Positions 27,701 through 36,931 of a stretch of 64,000 nucleotides of DNA are shown piece by piece. The first letter of the stretch is position 1, and the number at the start of each line of letters is the position of its first letter. The notes beneath the pieces were generated by a model. The model saw only the letters and a program-made list of their open reading frames with translations. It was not told the DNA's origin and did no database searches. This stretch comes from Shewanella gelidii (GTDB taxonomy: Bacteria; Pseudomonadota; Gammaproteobacteria; Enterobacterales; Shewanellaceae), in contig NZ_BMPZ01000007.1 of assembly GCF_014647855.1 (NCBI RefSeq), forward strand, positions 1-64,000. The letters are read 5' to 3'. Both the position numbers and the translations under genes were made by a program.

Positions 27701-29956
27701 ATGTTTACCTCAAAGCAAAGTCCTATCCTACGTTCTATTCTGCTTTTTATTGGTCTTATTTTCTTTATATCGATAGGCTTGAGTGCTTGTGGAGGCTCAG
27801 ATAGTGAAGCGCCATTAACACCGCCAAGCCAAGGCAGTGACGGCGATGATGATAACAGTGGTGATGATAACAGTGGTGATGATAATAGTGGCTCAACCCC
27901 TGGTGACGATCCTGGCGAGCTTCCCGTACTGCAAGTGAACGCTATTCAGTTTGAAGAAAGTGACGCTGCACCTATGTTAACGGTAACCTTATCGCAAGCT
28001 TCAACCACTATAGTTAGCGTGCAATATCGAATGCTCAACGACACTGCGATCGCAATGGCTGATTACCAACCCACTGAAGGCACTATAGTTTTTGAGGCCG
28101 CTCAACTGACGTCATCAATTCCAATTCTGCTGATTGATGACGATCTTCAGGAACAAGAAGAGCAATTTATTGTTGAGTTTTATCAAGCCAGTGGCGCCCT
28201 CATTGACACACCAAAAACTCTCATCACCATCGCAGCCAATGATAGTTTTAGTTTTTCCGAACGAGCAGATTTTGAACCAGACTGGAATAGTCTCGGCGCA
28301 TTCTCATCGGCAAGCTCCTGCGGCCAATGTCATGAAGCTGCCAGCGATAGCAGTGGGGTTTTACGCTATCCAATGACTCAAGCAGGCGATGATGTAAGCC
28401 CTTATGCTGGGTGGCAGCATAGTGCAATGGCCCATGCCCTTGATGACCCCTATTACTTAGCTGTTGTAGAAGAAGAAACACTACATTTTCCGCACTTAAA
28501 AGGCACGATTGAAGATAAGTGCTTGAGCTGTCATGCGCCCATGGCGCATTTAAATGCCCATGACAATCAAACTGACTTGGGTCAAATGGATTGTGGTAAT
28601 TCCGATGGTTGCTATAGCATGGCTAATGCGCAGCAAAGTATGGCGGCAAGAGAGGGCGTAAGTTGTACGTTATGTCACCAAATTGATCCACAAAGCCTTG
28701 AGCCTGTGCTACTCGAAAATGTTCAAATTGATCATGATAAGCGTACGATCTATGGTCCATATGATGATGTACTACGCGGGCCAATGTGGAATAACACCCA
28801 ATATGATGTCGCCGGAAGTGAACATGTGCAGCAGTCTCAGCTTTGTGCGGTTTGCCATAACCTTAAATCCCCCTCGATAGACATCAACAATGATCAGCTA
28901 CTGAATACGACATTTGTTGAGCAAGCCCCGTTTACCGAGTGGTTAAACAGTACCTTTAATGATGGTGATAGCGATGATATCGCTTGTCAGGGGTGTCATA
29001 TGCCTGAGCTGGACGACTATCAAACGCCGATTGCCGTGATGCCAAGTGGTGAAAGCAATAGTCGCTGGCCGATTCGTGACGATTATTCCCAGCACCAGTT
29101 TTTAGGTGGAAATTCTTACTTGGCGCTGTTGATGCAAAGTTACGATACTGAGCTTGGGATTGATGGTGCAACAGAACCTGAAGGCTTTGCTGACGTTATG
29201 GCGCGTAATAAAGCCTTTATTGCAACCAAGGCTGCGAGCATCGAGGTGGATGACTTAGCACTAGAAAATGAACAATTGCGTTTTTCTGTGCATATTCACA
29301 ATCACAGTGGCCATAAGCTGCCGACTGGCTTTCCAAGCCGCAGAGTTTGGTTAGCCACCCAAGTTACGGATGCACAAGGCAAGGTGCTGTTCAGTTCTGG
29401 TGTGCCAAATGATAAGGGCTGGATAGCACATGATGTTTATCATGCGAGTCAGGCGTGTGTTTTGGATGTAAATATTGCCAATAACAATGCGGATTGCTAT
29501 ATGGCCCATGTTGACGTCGTGACCGATGCTAGCCAGGTCCCCATCTACGAATCTGTGATGGCAGATAGCAATCATCATGTGACCTACGTTTTGTTACATG
29601 GCGTAAGTTACCTCAAAGACAACCGGATCCCGCCGGTAGGGTTTGACAGTCAAAGTGTTCGCTATAACCAAGAGGTCGCTATTGTTGGTCAAGCTTCCCT
29701 AGATGCTGATTTCAATCGGGGTGATGCAAAGCAAGGGACTGGGCAAGATACAGTGCATTATCAAATTGATTTGCAAGAGACGTTTTCAGGCGCGCTCACT
29801 GTAGATGTAACCTTATATTATCAGAGTATTAAACCCGCATTTGTTACTGGCATGACTCATCAAGGTGAACTCATTAAACAGTTTAAATGGATGGTCTCCC
29901 AGCAACCGCCGATGCCAGAAGTCATGGCGGTCAGCCACGCATCATTAAACTTTTAA
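27701..29956 (+). CDS. Outer-membrane-type pentahaem c-type cytochrome lipoprotein with Calx-beta domain
   Basis: The protein has 751 residues from the ATG at 27701 (AGGTGG 6 bases before it; an earlier ATG at 27659 lacks a spaced site). It has a lipoprotein signal (LSAC, Cys30), an acidic repeat linker (DDNSG three times, 50-64), a Calx-beta domain (about 75-182) and then five haem sites CxxCH at C207, C274, C322, C382 and C429. A C-terminal region of about 300 residues contains HIHNHSGHKLPTGFPSRRVW, typical of multihaem cytochrome c554-like proteins. It probably carries electrons in the periplasm or at the cell surface; the redox partner is unknown and no other cytochrome genes are near. 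Confidence 0.85.
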   Translation: MFTSKQSPILRSILLFIGLIFFISIGLSACGGSDSEAPLTPPSQGSDGDDDNSGDDNSGDDNSGSTPGDDPGELPVLQVNAIQFEESDAAPMLTVTLSQASTTIVSVQYRMLNDTAIAMADYQPTEGTIVFEAAQLTSSIPILLIDDDLQEQEEQFIVEFYQASGALIDTPKTLITIAANDSFSFSERADFEPDWNSLGAFSSASSCGQCHEAASDSSGVLRYPMTQAGDDVSPYAGWQHSAMAHALDDPYYLAVVEEETLHFPHLKGTIEDKCLSCHAPMAHLNAHDNQTDLGQMDCGNSDGCYSMANAQQSMAAREGVSCTLCHQIDPQSLEPVLLENVQIDHDKRTIYGPYDDVLRGPMWNNTQYDVAGSEHVQQSQLCAVCHNLKSPSIDINNDQLLNTTFVEQAPFTEWLNSTFNDGDSDDIACQGCHMPELDDYQTPIAVMPSGESNSRWPIRDDYSQHQFLGGNSYLALLMQSYDTELGIDGATEPEGFADVMARNKAFIATKAASIEVDDLALENEQLRFSVHIHNHSGHKLPTGFPSRRVWLATQVTDAQGKVLFSSGVPNDKGWIAHDVYHASQACVLDVNIANNNADCYMAHVDVVTDASQVPIYESVMADSNHHVTYVLLHGVSYLKDNRIPPVGFDSQSVRYNQEVAIVGQASLDADFNRGDAKQGTGQDTVHYQIDLQETFSGALTVDVTLYYQSIKPAFVTGMTHQGELIKQFKWMVSQQPPMPEVMAVSHASLNF

Positions 29957-29970
29957 ACCTATGGTTCACA

Positions 29971-29998
29971 AAAAGCCACCCAAGAGGTGGCTTTTTTA
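29971..29998 (+). terminator. Terminator after the cytochrome gene
   Basis: The stem AAAGCCACC / GGTGGCTTT with loop CAAGA is followed by T residues. Confidence 0.88.
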
Positions 29999-30165
29999 AT
30001 CAATGTTGCGGGTTTTGCTTTAATTTTTCTGTTCACCGTAAACTTAATTCGCACAGCGGCAAACAATTGATTAGAATTGAGCAATTACAAGTGAACCAAC
30101 AATAGCCCACGCTATTTTTGGGACGATTTAACTAGGGCGGACTGTTTTTCTGCCTAGGAGCATAA

Positions 30166-31077
30166 ATGCAACTGTTTGTAAGAGATTTAACGGTAATCGA
30201 CTTTTCATACCTGTGCCCAATACGCGGGATGGTTGGTGAGAGTTGGATTGTCGATGTGATGCTAGATGGCGGTCTAGATGAACAAAATATGGTGCTCGAT
30301 TTCGGCAAGGTAAAGCGCATCATTAAAGACACGATTGATGATGTTGCCGATCATCGTTTGCTTATCCCTACGGCGTGTAGTGAAGTGCGCTGGCAGCAGC
30401 AGGGTGGGCGCGTGTGGATGGACTTTATGAGTCAAAAAGGGAGTATCCATTTGGCGTGTCCTTCACAGGCTTTTGCATTGGTGCCTAGCGAAATTATTGA
30501 CTTTGATAGTGTGAACCAATTTTTACAAAAAGCATTGCGTGAAGCCTTGCCACAAAACGTGCATGGCGTGAGTTTGACGCTCAGAAACGAAATGCTTGAA
30601 ACACCTTATTATCATTACAGCCATGGCTTGAAGAAACATAAAGGGAATTGTCAGCGAATTGCTCACGGACACCGCAGTCCGGTCAATGTTTTTGAGAATG
30701 GCGTGGCTGCGCATCAATGGGATGCTTATTGGGCGAAGCGTTGGCAGGATATTTATTTGGGCAGTAAGGATGATTTGAAGTCAGTTGATGACCTTGAGTT
30801 GTCGTTGCAAACTCAAATTAGTGATACATCGCATTATGGATTCCGTTATGAAGCCCCCCAAGGGGATTTCCAGTTAGCGATGCCGAAATCTTGCTGTGAA
30901 ATTATTCCACATGATACGACCATTGAACTACTTGCGGGTTATATGGCCAAAGAGTTATCGGCGCAAACACCTGAGAGTGATTTCAAAGTCATTGCCTATG
31001 AAGGCGTTGGCAAAGGTGCGATTTCAGTTAGTTCCGCAGTACAAAACCTGATAGCAGCAGATACAGAAAACGATTAA
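30166..31077 (+). CDS. Double-domain 6-pyruvoyltetrahydropterin/6-carboxytetrahydropterin synthase-like protein
   Basis: The 303-residue protein is about two PTPS/QueD units. The first half has the DFGKVK and ADHRLL motifs (the catalytic Asp-His pair region) but lacks the zinc histidines. The second half has the zinc and Cys motif SHGLKK...NCQRIAHGH but no matching DH-x-x-L. Active-site elements thus look divided over the two halves. QueD makes 6-carboxytetrahydropterin in queuosine synthesis; relatives work in other pterin pathways. With 303 residues against about 120 for QueD, its exact reaction is uncertain. No other queuosine genes are adjacent. Confidence 0.75.
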   Translation: MQLFVRDLTVIDFSYLCPIRGMVGESWIVDVMLDGGLDEQNMVLDFGKVKRIIKDTIDDVADHRLLIPTACSEVRWQQQGGRVWMDFMSQKGSIHLACPSQAFALVPSEIIDFDSVNQFLQKALREALPQNVHGVSLTLRNEMLETPYYHYSHGLKKHKGNCQRIAHGHRSPVNVFENGVAAHQWDAYWAKRWQDIYLGSKDDLKSVDDLELSLQTQISDTSHYGFRYEAPQGDFQLAMPKSCCEIIPHDTTIELLAGYMAKELSAQTPESDFKVIAYEGVGKGAISVSSAVQNLIAADTEND

Positions 31078-31155
31078 TTCTCATTTGCTGAATTCATCGG
31101 CGTCAAATTGTGGCGCCTTATTTTTATTTATAAAAATCCAAGGTAATTCAAAATT

Positions 31156-32001
31156 ATGAAACGTTTGTTGCCACTCTTATCGCTATTTGCTATCTGTTGT
31201 TCGTTTAACGCGGCGGCAAATATTACGTTTGACGGATTGTTTGAACAAGGTGCGTTGGTTAGAGCTAAAGTTGCGCCTGATACCAAGGTTTGGCTGAATA
31301 ATGAGCCTTTGATGTTAACGCCTGACGGCGAATTAGCTTTTGGTTTTGCCCGCGAAGCAGCATTGAAACAAGAGCTCAAACTGAAACTAGCAGATGGTAG
31401 TGAGCAAGTTATTCCGCTAAAAATCAAATCGCGTGAATATAAAATACAACGGGTCAATGGTATCGCGAAAAAGATCATGAAACCTGATCCTAAAGCGGTC
31501 GCTCGCTCACGCCAAGACAGTAAACAAGTCAAAACTGCCAGAGGCCAGTTCACTGATAATCAAGCATTTATGCAAGACTTCATTTGGCCACTAACGGGTA
31601 GAATTTCAGGTGTGTATGGCAGTCAACGGGTTTACAACGGAAAACCTGGAACTCCGCATTATGGTGTCGATGTTGCTGCAAAAACCGGAACGGTGATTGT
31701 CGCACCTGCAGATGGTACCGTTTCTTTAGCGGTTGCGGATATGTTCTATTCTGGTGGTACAATTATCGTGGATCATGGCTATGGTGTCAGTTCTAGCTTT
31801 TTGCATTTAAGTAAGCTCTATGTTGCGCCAGGGGATTTTATTGCTCAAGGGCAACCCATAGGTGAAGTCGGTGCAACCGGCCGAGCCACGGGCCCTCATC
31901 TTGATTGGCGTTTAAATTGGTATCAAATGCGACTTGATCCGGTCTCAATCGTTCCTTCGATGGCCAGTGTATTATCTGGGGCGTCAAAAATAGGCCAGTA
32001 A
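31156..32001 (+). CDS. Secreted M23 (LytM) family murein endopeptidase-like protein
   Basis: This 281-residue protein has a signal peptide (cleavage near FNAAA-N), a beta-rich N-terminal domain (about 22-110) and a LytM/peptidase M23 domain (about 140-270). The first zinc motif HYGVD is intact. The second motif reads GPHLDW, H-x-D where most M23 enzymes have H-x-H; GPHLDWR is found in a subfamily of proteobacterial members, so activity is still possible. It should cleave peptidoglycan cross-links or act as an activator. It follows the pterin synthase-like gene by 78 bases. Confidence 0.88.
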   Translation: MKRLLPLLSLFAICCSFNAAANITFDGLFEQGALVRAKVAPDTKVWLNNEPLMLTPDGELAFGFAREAALKQELKLKLADGSEQVIPLKIKSREYKIQRVNGIAKKIMKPDPKAVARSRQDSKQVKTARGQFTDNQAFMQDFIWPLTGRISGVYGSQRVYNGKPGTPHYGVDVAAKTGTVIVAPADGTVSLAVADMFYSGGTIIVDHGYGVSSSFLHLSKLYVAPGDFIAQGQPIGEVGATGRATGPHLDWRLNWYQMRLDPVSIVPSMASVLSGASKIGQ

Positions 32002-32155
32002 TCGATTTATTGTAAAACGACACCGAAGTTAGTTTAATCCAAGCCATCGCCATCGCGGTGATAAAAGCATGTGCGTTGTATCGATTGCTTGGATTTTTTG
32101 AATGTTAAACTGACTGAATTCTATCAACTGCACATCTATCGTTTGAGATCGCTCA

Positions 32156-32680
32156 ATGTCATACGCCACGGCACAGTCTTCAAAAGTTTATCTTGGTTTA
32201 ACCAACCCTAAAACACCAACCAACGTGGGTTCAATTATGCGTGCAGCAGGATGCTTTAACGTCGATGGTGTGTTTTACACCGGTGAGCGCTATGCCCGTG
32301 CGGCCCAATACAACCCAGATACGAAAGATATTGCAGAACAAATCCCGCTGGTCAGTGTAAAGTCGTTGGATGAGCAGATTGACGAAACCACACAAATTGT
32401 TTGTGTCGATCTGGTTGAAGGGGCAACCCCTTTACCACTATTTGAGCATCCTGAGAATGCAATTTATATCTTTGGCCCGGAAGATGGCACCATCAGCCAA
32501 GAGATGGTCGATAAAAGCCATGCGGTTGTTTATGTTCCCACAATCGGTTGTTTAAACCTTGCTGCAACGGTCAATGTTTTACTTTATGACCGTCTCGCAA
32601 AAAGCCAACACGCGAGTGGTAGTGATGACCTGATTAGGAAAAGCCGAGATACCAATAATCGGGTAACGGTAAAACGATAA
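32156..32680 (+). CDS. TrmH/SpoU-family RNA methyltransferase
   Basis: This 174-residue protein is a short SPOUT methylase. It has the N-terminal motif TNVGSIMRAAGCF (motif 1), IFGPEDGTI (motif 2) and CLNLAATVNVLLYDRL (motif 3), which together form the knotted SAM site. It probably 2'-O-methylates a tRNA or rRNA ribose; the target cannot be told. It is convergent with yecM. Confidence 0.9.
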   Translation: MSYATAQSSKVYLGLTNPKTPTNVGSIMRAAGCFNVDGVFYTGERYARAAQYNPDTKDIAEQIPLVSVKSLDEQIDETTQIVCVDLVEGATPLPLFEHPENAIYIFGPEDGTISQEMVDKSHAVVYVPTIGCLNLAATVNVLLYDRLAKSQHASGSDDLIRKSRDTNNRVTVKR

Positions 32681-32715
32681 GCTTGTAAAGCTCGCTAATC
32701 TTATCGCGTTTGACA

Positions 32716-33291
32716 CTAATCTGCTGACTGCTCACTGGCGATGATCGCCTTAATGTCGTGGGGGTGGATTTTGATACAAATGCCGTTTGATTTAAATGCG
32801 AGGGTGGGATTGGCCAGCCGTTCATGTTGCCCTTGGGGGGAGCTTCTTTTCACTTGGATATCGGTTTGCTCTGCAAGCACTGGCTTAAGGTGAGGGAAGG
32901 TGTCAACCAGTGCAACTTCAAGTGCTTGGCAATTTGTAAAGTCCCCCGGAAATACCAGTTCAATATGTTCCCAACCTTGCTGGGGGTAATGTTTGCTGCC
33001 GGGATAGGGGAGTTCAATACACGCTATCGACCACTTCCCGAGCATGAGTGGTTGTTGAAGTTCAATGATCTCAATGGGCCGGCCATTGATCTGATTGTGG
33101 GAGATCAGAGAGCCTTGACGACAAAAATGTTCACTGAGCGCTTTGGCTACCTGGATATCGTTCACCCTTAAGGCGACATGGTCGCAATCCAGTGGCTTAT
33201 CGAGTAAACCTAGCTGCGCTGCCAATGCGGTTATCTTTTGCGAGAATTCACTCCATGTATCGTCTAGGTATTCGTGGGTAAGAACGGGCAT
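32716..33291 (-). CDS. yecM: YecM family protein (VOC fold)
   Basis: This 191-residue protein matches E. coli YecM: DCDHVALRVND, NQINGRPIEIIEL, IELPYPGSKHYPQQGWEHIELVFPGD (core GWEHIE) and HERLANPTLA. It is a vicinal-oxygen-chelate fold protein of unknown function, thought to bind a metal. It is convergent with the RNA methylase gene. Confidence 0.9.
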   Translation of the reverse strand: MPVLTHEYLDDTWSEFSQKITALAAQLGLLDKPLDCDHVALRVNDIQVAKALSEHFCRQGSLISHNQINGRPIEIIELQQPLMLGKWSIACIELPYPGSKHYPQQGWEHIELVFPGDFTNCQALEVALVDTFPHLKPVLAEQTDIQVKRSSPQGQHERLANPTLAFKSNGICIKIHPHDIKAIIASEQSAD

Positions 33292-33382
33292 GATTTTACT
33301 CTTTATCTTTTATGAATTGGTGTCGTGCTCAAATGACTTGAGCGTGTCTTACCAAGGAGAATACTCACATTCCAGTGGTCGA

Positions 33383-33910
33383 CTATGGCCATATTTCAAT
33401 AGGCGTACCGGGATCGACAACGCGCCATAGCTCATCCATTTGCTCATTGGTTAAGGCGATACAGCCATCGGTCCAATTGTATTGTTGGGCTTGCTCGGCC
33501 GATAAGCTCGATTTAGGGTTCTGTCCGTGGATCATAATCTGGCCGCCAGGGTCAATACCTAGAGCTTCGGCTCGTAAGCGATCTTCTTCATTTGGGTAGG
33601 AGATATGAATTGCTTTGTAATAGGCACTATCTGATTTTTTATAATCGAGAAAGTAGCGTCCTTGTGGTGTACGCTGATCTCCTTCATTACGTTTGTGCCC
33701 TTGAGGGCGGTCGCCTAAAGCGATGCGATACTGTTTTACTTTTTTTCCCTGTTGATAGAGCGCCATCACTGATTTTGACTTGGTGACGACTACACGATCA
33801 ATCTTACCCACTAATGGGGATTGATTCGCTTGGGAAGCGAGTGCAGGCACACAAAAGAGCAAACAAACCGCGATACATATTGGTTGGAATTTAATGAAAT
33901 GAAGATGCAT
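33383..33910 (-). CDS. L,D-transpeptidase-fold protein (YafK/DpaA-like)
   Basis: The 175-residue protein has a signal peptide (MHLHFIKFQPICIAV..., cleavage after PALA) and a YkuD domain. The catalytic signature is IMIHG near residue 128 and TDGCIALTN with the nucleophile Cys near 152. The pattern EGDQRTPQGRYFLDYK resembles E. coli YafK/DpaA, which removes Braun lipoprotein from peptidoglycan rather than adding it. The frame can start at a TTG at 33919; the ATG at 33910 gives a better signal peptide. Confidence 0.87.
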   Translation of the reverse strand: MHLHFIKFQPICIAVCLLFCVPALASQANQSPLVGKIDRVVVTKSKSVMALYQQGKKVKQYRIALGDRPQGHKRNEGDQRTPQGRYFLDYKKSDSAYYKAIHISYPNEEDRLRAEALGIDPGGQIMIHGQNPKSSLSAEQAQQYNWTDGCIALTNEQMDELWRVVDPGTPIEIWP

Positions 33911-34083
33911 AAACCACAATCTTAAAACCTAAACTAAAGTTGATTTTAACCTAAGCCGATTTCTTTTGTCTGTATTTATGTTGGTCATCGTCATGCGAGT
34001 TCTTGGCTGAATCGATAAATTATGGTTTGCGAACCTGAGAGTGTGGTTAAATAGGTGTTGCTGCGAAATTTGGAACTAAGCGT

Positions 34084-34941
34084 ATGACTTCGAACAAAAT
34101 GCCTCAGGGAAATGAACTCACTAAAAAGCGACTTCGCCGTATCATTTTTGGTACGGACACCCCAGCGGGGCGAGCGTTCGATATTATTCTTATTGTGAGC
34201 ATTATTATTAGTGTTGCTTTAGTTCTCCTCGACACGATTCAATCGGTCAACCAAGCATACGGAACACTGATTCTGCGTATTGAGTGGTTCTTTACTGTCA
34301 TTTTCACGATTGAATATTTGCTTCGCTTATATTGCTCTGCGAATGCTCGGCAATATTCTCTGAGCTTTTATGGCATTGTCGATCTGTTATCTGTTTTACC
34401 TAGTTATTTGGCACTATTTTTCCCCGGTGCGAATTTTACTTTGGTGATCCGAGTTCTCCGTTTATTTCGTATTTTCAGAGTACTCAAGCTGCTGCGCTAT
34501 TTAAGTGAAGGTAACTTGCTCCTTCGGGCCCTAATGTTGTCAGCGCGAAAAGTCACGATTTTCTTCTTTTCAGTAAGCTTGATCATCCTCGTTCTTGGCG
34601 CGGTCATGTACGTAGTGGAGGGGCCAAATAATGGCTTTACTTCGATTCCCAAGTCGATTTACTGGACCATAGTAACAATTACCACGGTTGGCTATGGTGA
34701 TATCACTCCGGGAACGACGCTAGGGCAAACCATTGCTGCATTTACCATGTTGCTAGGCTATTCGATTATTGCTATTCCAACCGGTATCTTAACTGCCGAA
34801 TTATCCGGAGAGATGGGGCGGAAGCGAGATATTCGTCGCTGTAATAATTGCTTAAAAACCGGCCATGATCATGATGCTGCATTCTGTAATCATTGTGGCA
34901 ATGAACTTGAGCCTGAACTTGAACCCGACTCAGATCATTGA
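34084..34941 (+). CDS. Voltage-gated potassium channel with C-terminal zinc ribbon
   Basis: This 285-residue protein has six membrane helices. S4 carries a regular arginine/lysine ladder (IRVLRLFRIFRVLKLLR, about 122-138) and the pore has the K+ selectivity filter TVGYGD (201-206). It is of the Kv type known from KvAP. After S6 a short cytosolic tail holds four cysteines (C253, C256, C268, C271) in a zinc-ribbon pattern, then an acidic end. The tail is not usual for minimal bacterial Kv channels and may sense metal or redox state. Confidence 0.92.
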   Translation: MTSNKMPQGNELTKKRLRRIIFGTDTPAGRAFDIILIVSIIISVALVLLDTIQSVNQAYGTLILRIEWFFTVIFTIEYLLRLYCSANARQYSLSFYGIVDLLSVLPSYLALFFPGANFTLVIRVLRLFRIFRVLKLLRYLSEGNLLLRALMLSARKVTIFFFSVSLIILVLGAVMYVVEGPNNGFTSIPKSIYWTIVTITTVGYGDITPGTTLGQTIAAFTMLLGYSIIAIPTGILTAELSGEMGRKRDIRRCNNCLKTGHDHDAAFCNHCGNELEPELEPDSDH

Positions 34942-35086
34942 TGCCTGTTCAAGAGAGGGATTTGGCGGCTCTTCATTTCAGGTGTACCGTTTTCATGACC
35001 AGTTAAAAGGCTTGATTAGGTGTTGAGCTATCCAGAAGCACAGTTTTCCTAAACCTGTCCCACATACATATATTTTAGAGGTGTAA

Positions 35087-36679
35087 ATGCCAGCGGCAAA
35101 GTTTACCCAAGGCTCCATTTTACGTCACATTCTCGTGATGAGTTCTACAGCGGCAATTGGCATCTCGGCACTTTTTATTGTCGATTTGCTTGATATCTTT
35201 TTTCTAAGTTTGCTGGGAGAGATTGAACTAGCAGCCGCCGTTGGCTATGCCGGTACCATCTCATTTTTTACAACTTCAATCGGGATCGGGTTATCGATTG
35301 CCCTAGGGGCATTAGTGTCGCGAGCCATCGGAGCGAAAGACACTGAACGCGCAAAGCGACTATTGCTCAATAGTGCAGTTGTAACGCTCATTGTCAGCAT
35401 TGTGGTAGCTACTTGCGTAACCTTGTCGATTCCGAGCCTTGTGAGTTTACTTGGTGCAACAGGCCGAACTGCTGAGCTTGCTGCGGATTATTTGTATATT
35501 TTAGTACCATCCATGCCAATCATTTGTTTGGCGATGGCGCTGGGCGCAGCTTTAAGAGCTGTAGGCGACGCGAAGCTATCCATGTTTTCTACCCTCAGTG
35601 GCGGTGCGGTGAATGCCGTATTCGATCCTATTTTTATCTTTGCTTTGTCGATGGGGATTGAAGGTGCTGCGACTGCTTCAGTATTAGCGCGATGTGCCGT
35701 GCTGGCCATGGCTGCGCGAGGTGTGGTTGTGAAGCACAAGCTACTTGGTCGTTTTCATTGGTCCCATTTTAAAATGGACTTGTTGCCAATTTTTGCCATA
35801 GCAGGGCCAGCGATGCTCACCAATGCAGCTACCCCAATCGGCAATGCCGTGGTTACCCGGGCGATAGCAGATTTTGGGGATAGTTACGTCGCGGGGTGGG
35901 CGGTTATTGGGCGGATTATACCAGTGTCGTTCGGGATGATATTTGCGTTATCTGGTGCGATTGGTCCAATCGTAGGCCAAAACTATGGTGCCTTGTTATT
36001 CAACCGAGTCCGCGAAAGTTTACGCAAAGCGATGTTGTTTTGCTTAGCATATGTCAGTTGTATTTCGGTGATCTTATTCCTATTGCAAGGGTATATAGTG
36101 CAAGCCTTTGACCTTGAGGGAGAGGCTGCTGCCTTACTGGAGTTCTTCTGCAGTTATATTGCGATTACTTTTGTATTCTCCGGTGTTTTATTTGTGGCCA
36201 ATGCTTCGTTTAATAATTTGGGGAAACCAAAATATTCAACTTTTTTCAATGTAGGTAAAGCAACCTTGGGTACCATTCCCTTTGTCTATTTTGGTGGTTT
36301 ATGGTGGGGAGCTTATGGTGTGCTACTTGGTCAGGCCTTGGGCTCTATTCTATTTGGCGGTCTCGGAGTATTGGCGGCGTTTCGTTTAGTTGAGCGCGTT
36401 GAAGCTGCGCATCAGTTAGCGAAACAGGTACCACAAGCTGAACTTGAGCGCTCCAATGTGTCTGCGCAATTAAGGAAAAAGCCTAGTGATGAAGCCATCA
36501 ACGATGAGTTAACGGAGACTATTTGTTTAAATGCGACCACTCCTCTCTCTTCTTCCTGCGCGCAAATGGCTCAACTATCAGAAGAGAGTGATTTTTCGCA
36601 AGAAAGCCTAATTGATACCCAAGCGCCCCCTGCAAAAGATAGAGGCGAAGTGCTTAAAACGGATGGTGAAGAACTGTAA
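35087..36679 (+). CDS. MATE-family multidrug efflux transporter
   Basis: This 530-residue protein has about twelve helices (about 10-435) of the MATE type, with two homologous halves (MSSTAAIGISALFIVDLLDIFFLSLLGE start and the middle FAIAGPAMLTNAATPIGNAV). It should export cationic drugs or metabolites by Na+ or H+ antiport. About 90 extra hydrophilic residues at the C-terminus (after AAFRLVERVE) are rich in Ser, Glu and Asp and have no clear counterpart in typical members. Confidence 0.9.
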   Translation: MPAAKFTQGSILRHILVMSSTAAIGISALFIVDLLDIFFLSLLGEIELAAAVGYAGTISFFTTSIGIGLSIALGALVSRAIGAKDTERAKRLLLNSAVVTLIVSIVVATCVTLSIPSLVSLLGATGRTAELAADYLYILVPSMPIICLAMALGAALRAVGDAKLSMFSTLSGGAVNAVFDPIFIFALSMGIEGAATASVLARCAVLAMAARGVVVKHKLLGRFHWSHFKMDLLPIFAIAGPAMLTNAATPIGNAVVTRAIADFGDSYVAGWAVIGRIIPVSFGMIFALSGAIGPIVGQNYGALLFNRVRESLRKAMLFCLAYVSCISVILFLLQGYIVQAFDLEGEAAALLEFFCSYIAITFVFSGVLFVANASFNNLGKPKYSTFFNVGKATLGTIPFVYFGGLWWGAYGVLLGQALGSILFGGLGVLAAFRLVERVEAAHQLAKQVPQAELERSNVSAQLRKKPSDEAINDELTETICLNATTPLSSSCAQMAQLSEESDFSQESLIDTQAPPAKDRGEVLKTDGEEL

Positions 36680-36733
36680 AAAGTGTCCTGCTAAAGTTTT
36701 CCGGTGAAGCGAGTTTGATGCAAATCGCTTACG

Positions 36734-36931
36734 CTATTGTGTCGCTTCATCCACTGCAGAACTTGTATTCGACTCTGTTGGTGCAGATTCAGCAATTTGT
36801 TGCTGCTCGAGTGCATTTTTAGCTCGTTCAGCTTTTGACACATACTTTTTCACTGTTGGTGGGGTATGTTTGTTGAATTTTGCTTTAGCGCGTTTAGCGA
36901 GCTTTTTAGTCATTTTTTGTTTCTTATTCAT
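36734..36931 (-). CDS. DUF2986 family small basic protein
   Basis: This 65-residue protein has a strongly basic N-terminal half (MNKKQKMTKKLAKRAKAKF) and the motif KKYVSKAERAK, as in DUF2986 proteins of marine gammaproteobacteria. The second half is polar and low in complexity. The ribosome binding site AGGAG lies 6 bases before the ATG. Nucleic-acid binding is possible from charge alone; the function is unknown. Confidence 0.8.
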   Translation of the reverse strand: MNKKQKMTKKLAKRAKAKFNKHTPPTVKKYVSKAERAKNALEQQQIAESAPTESNTSSAVDEATQ

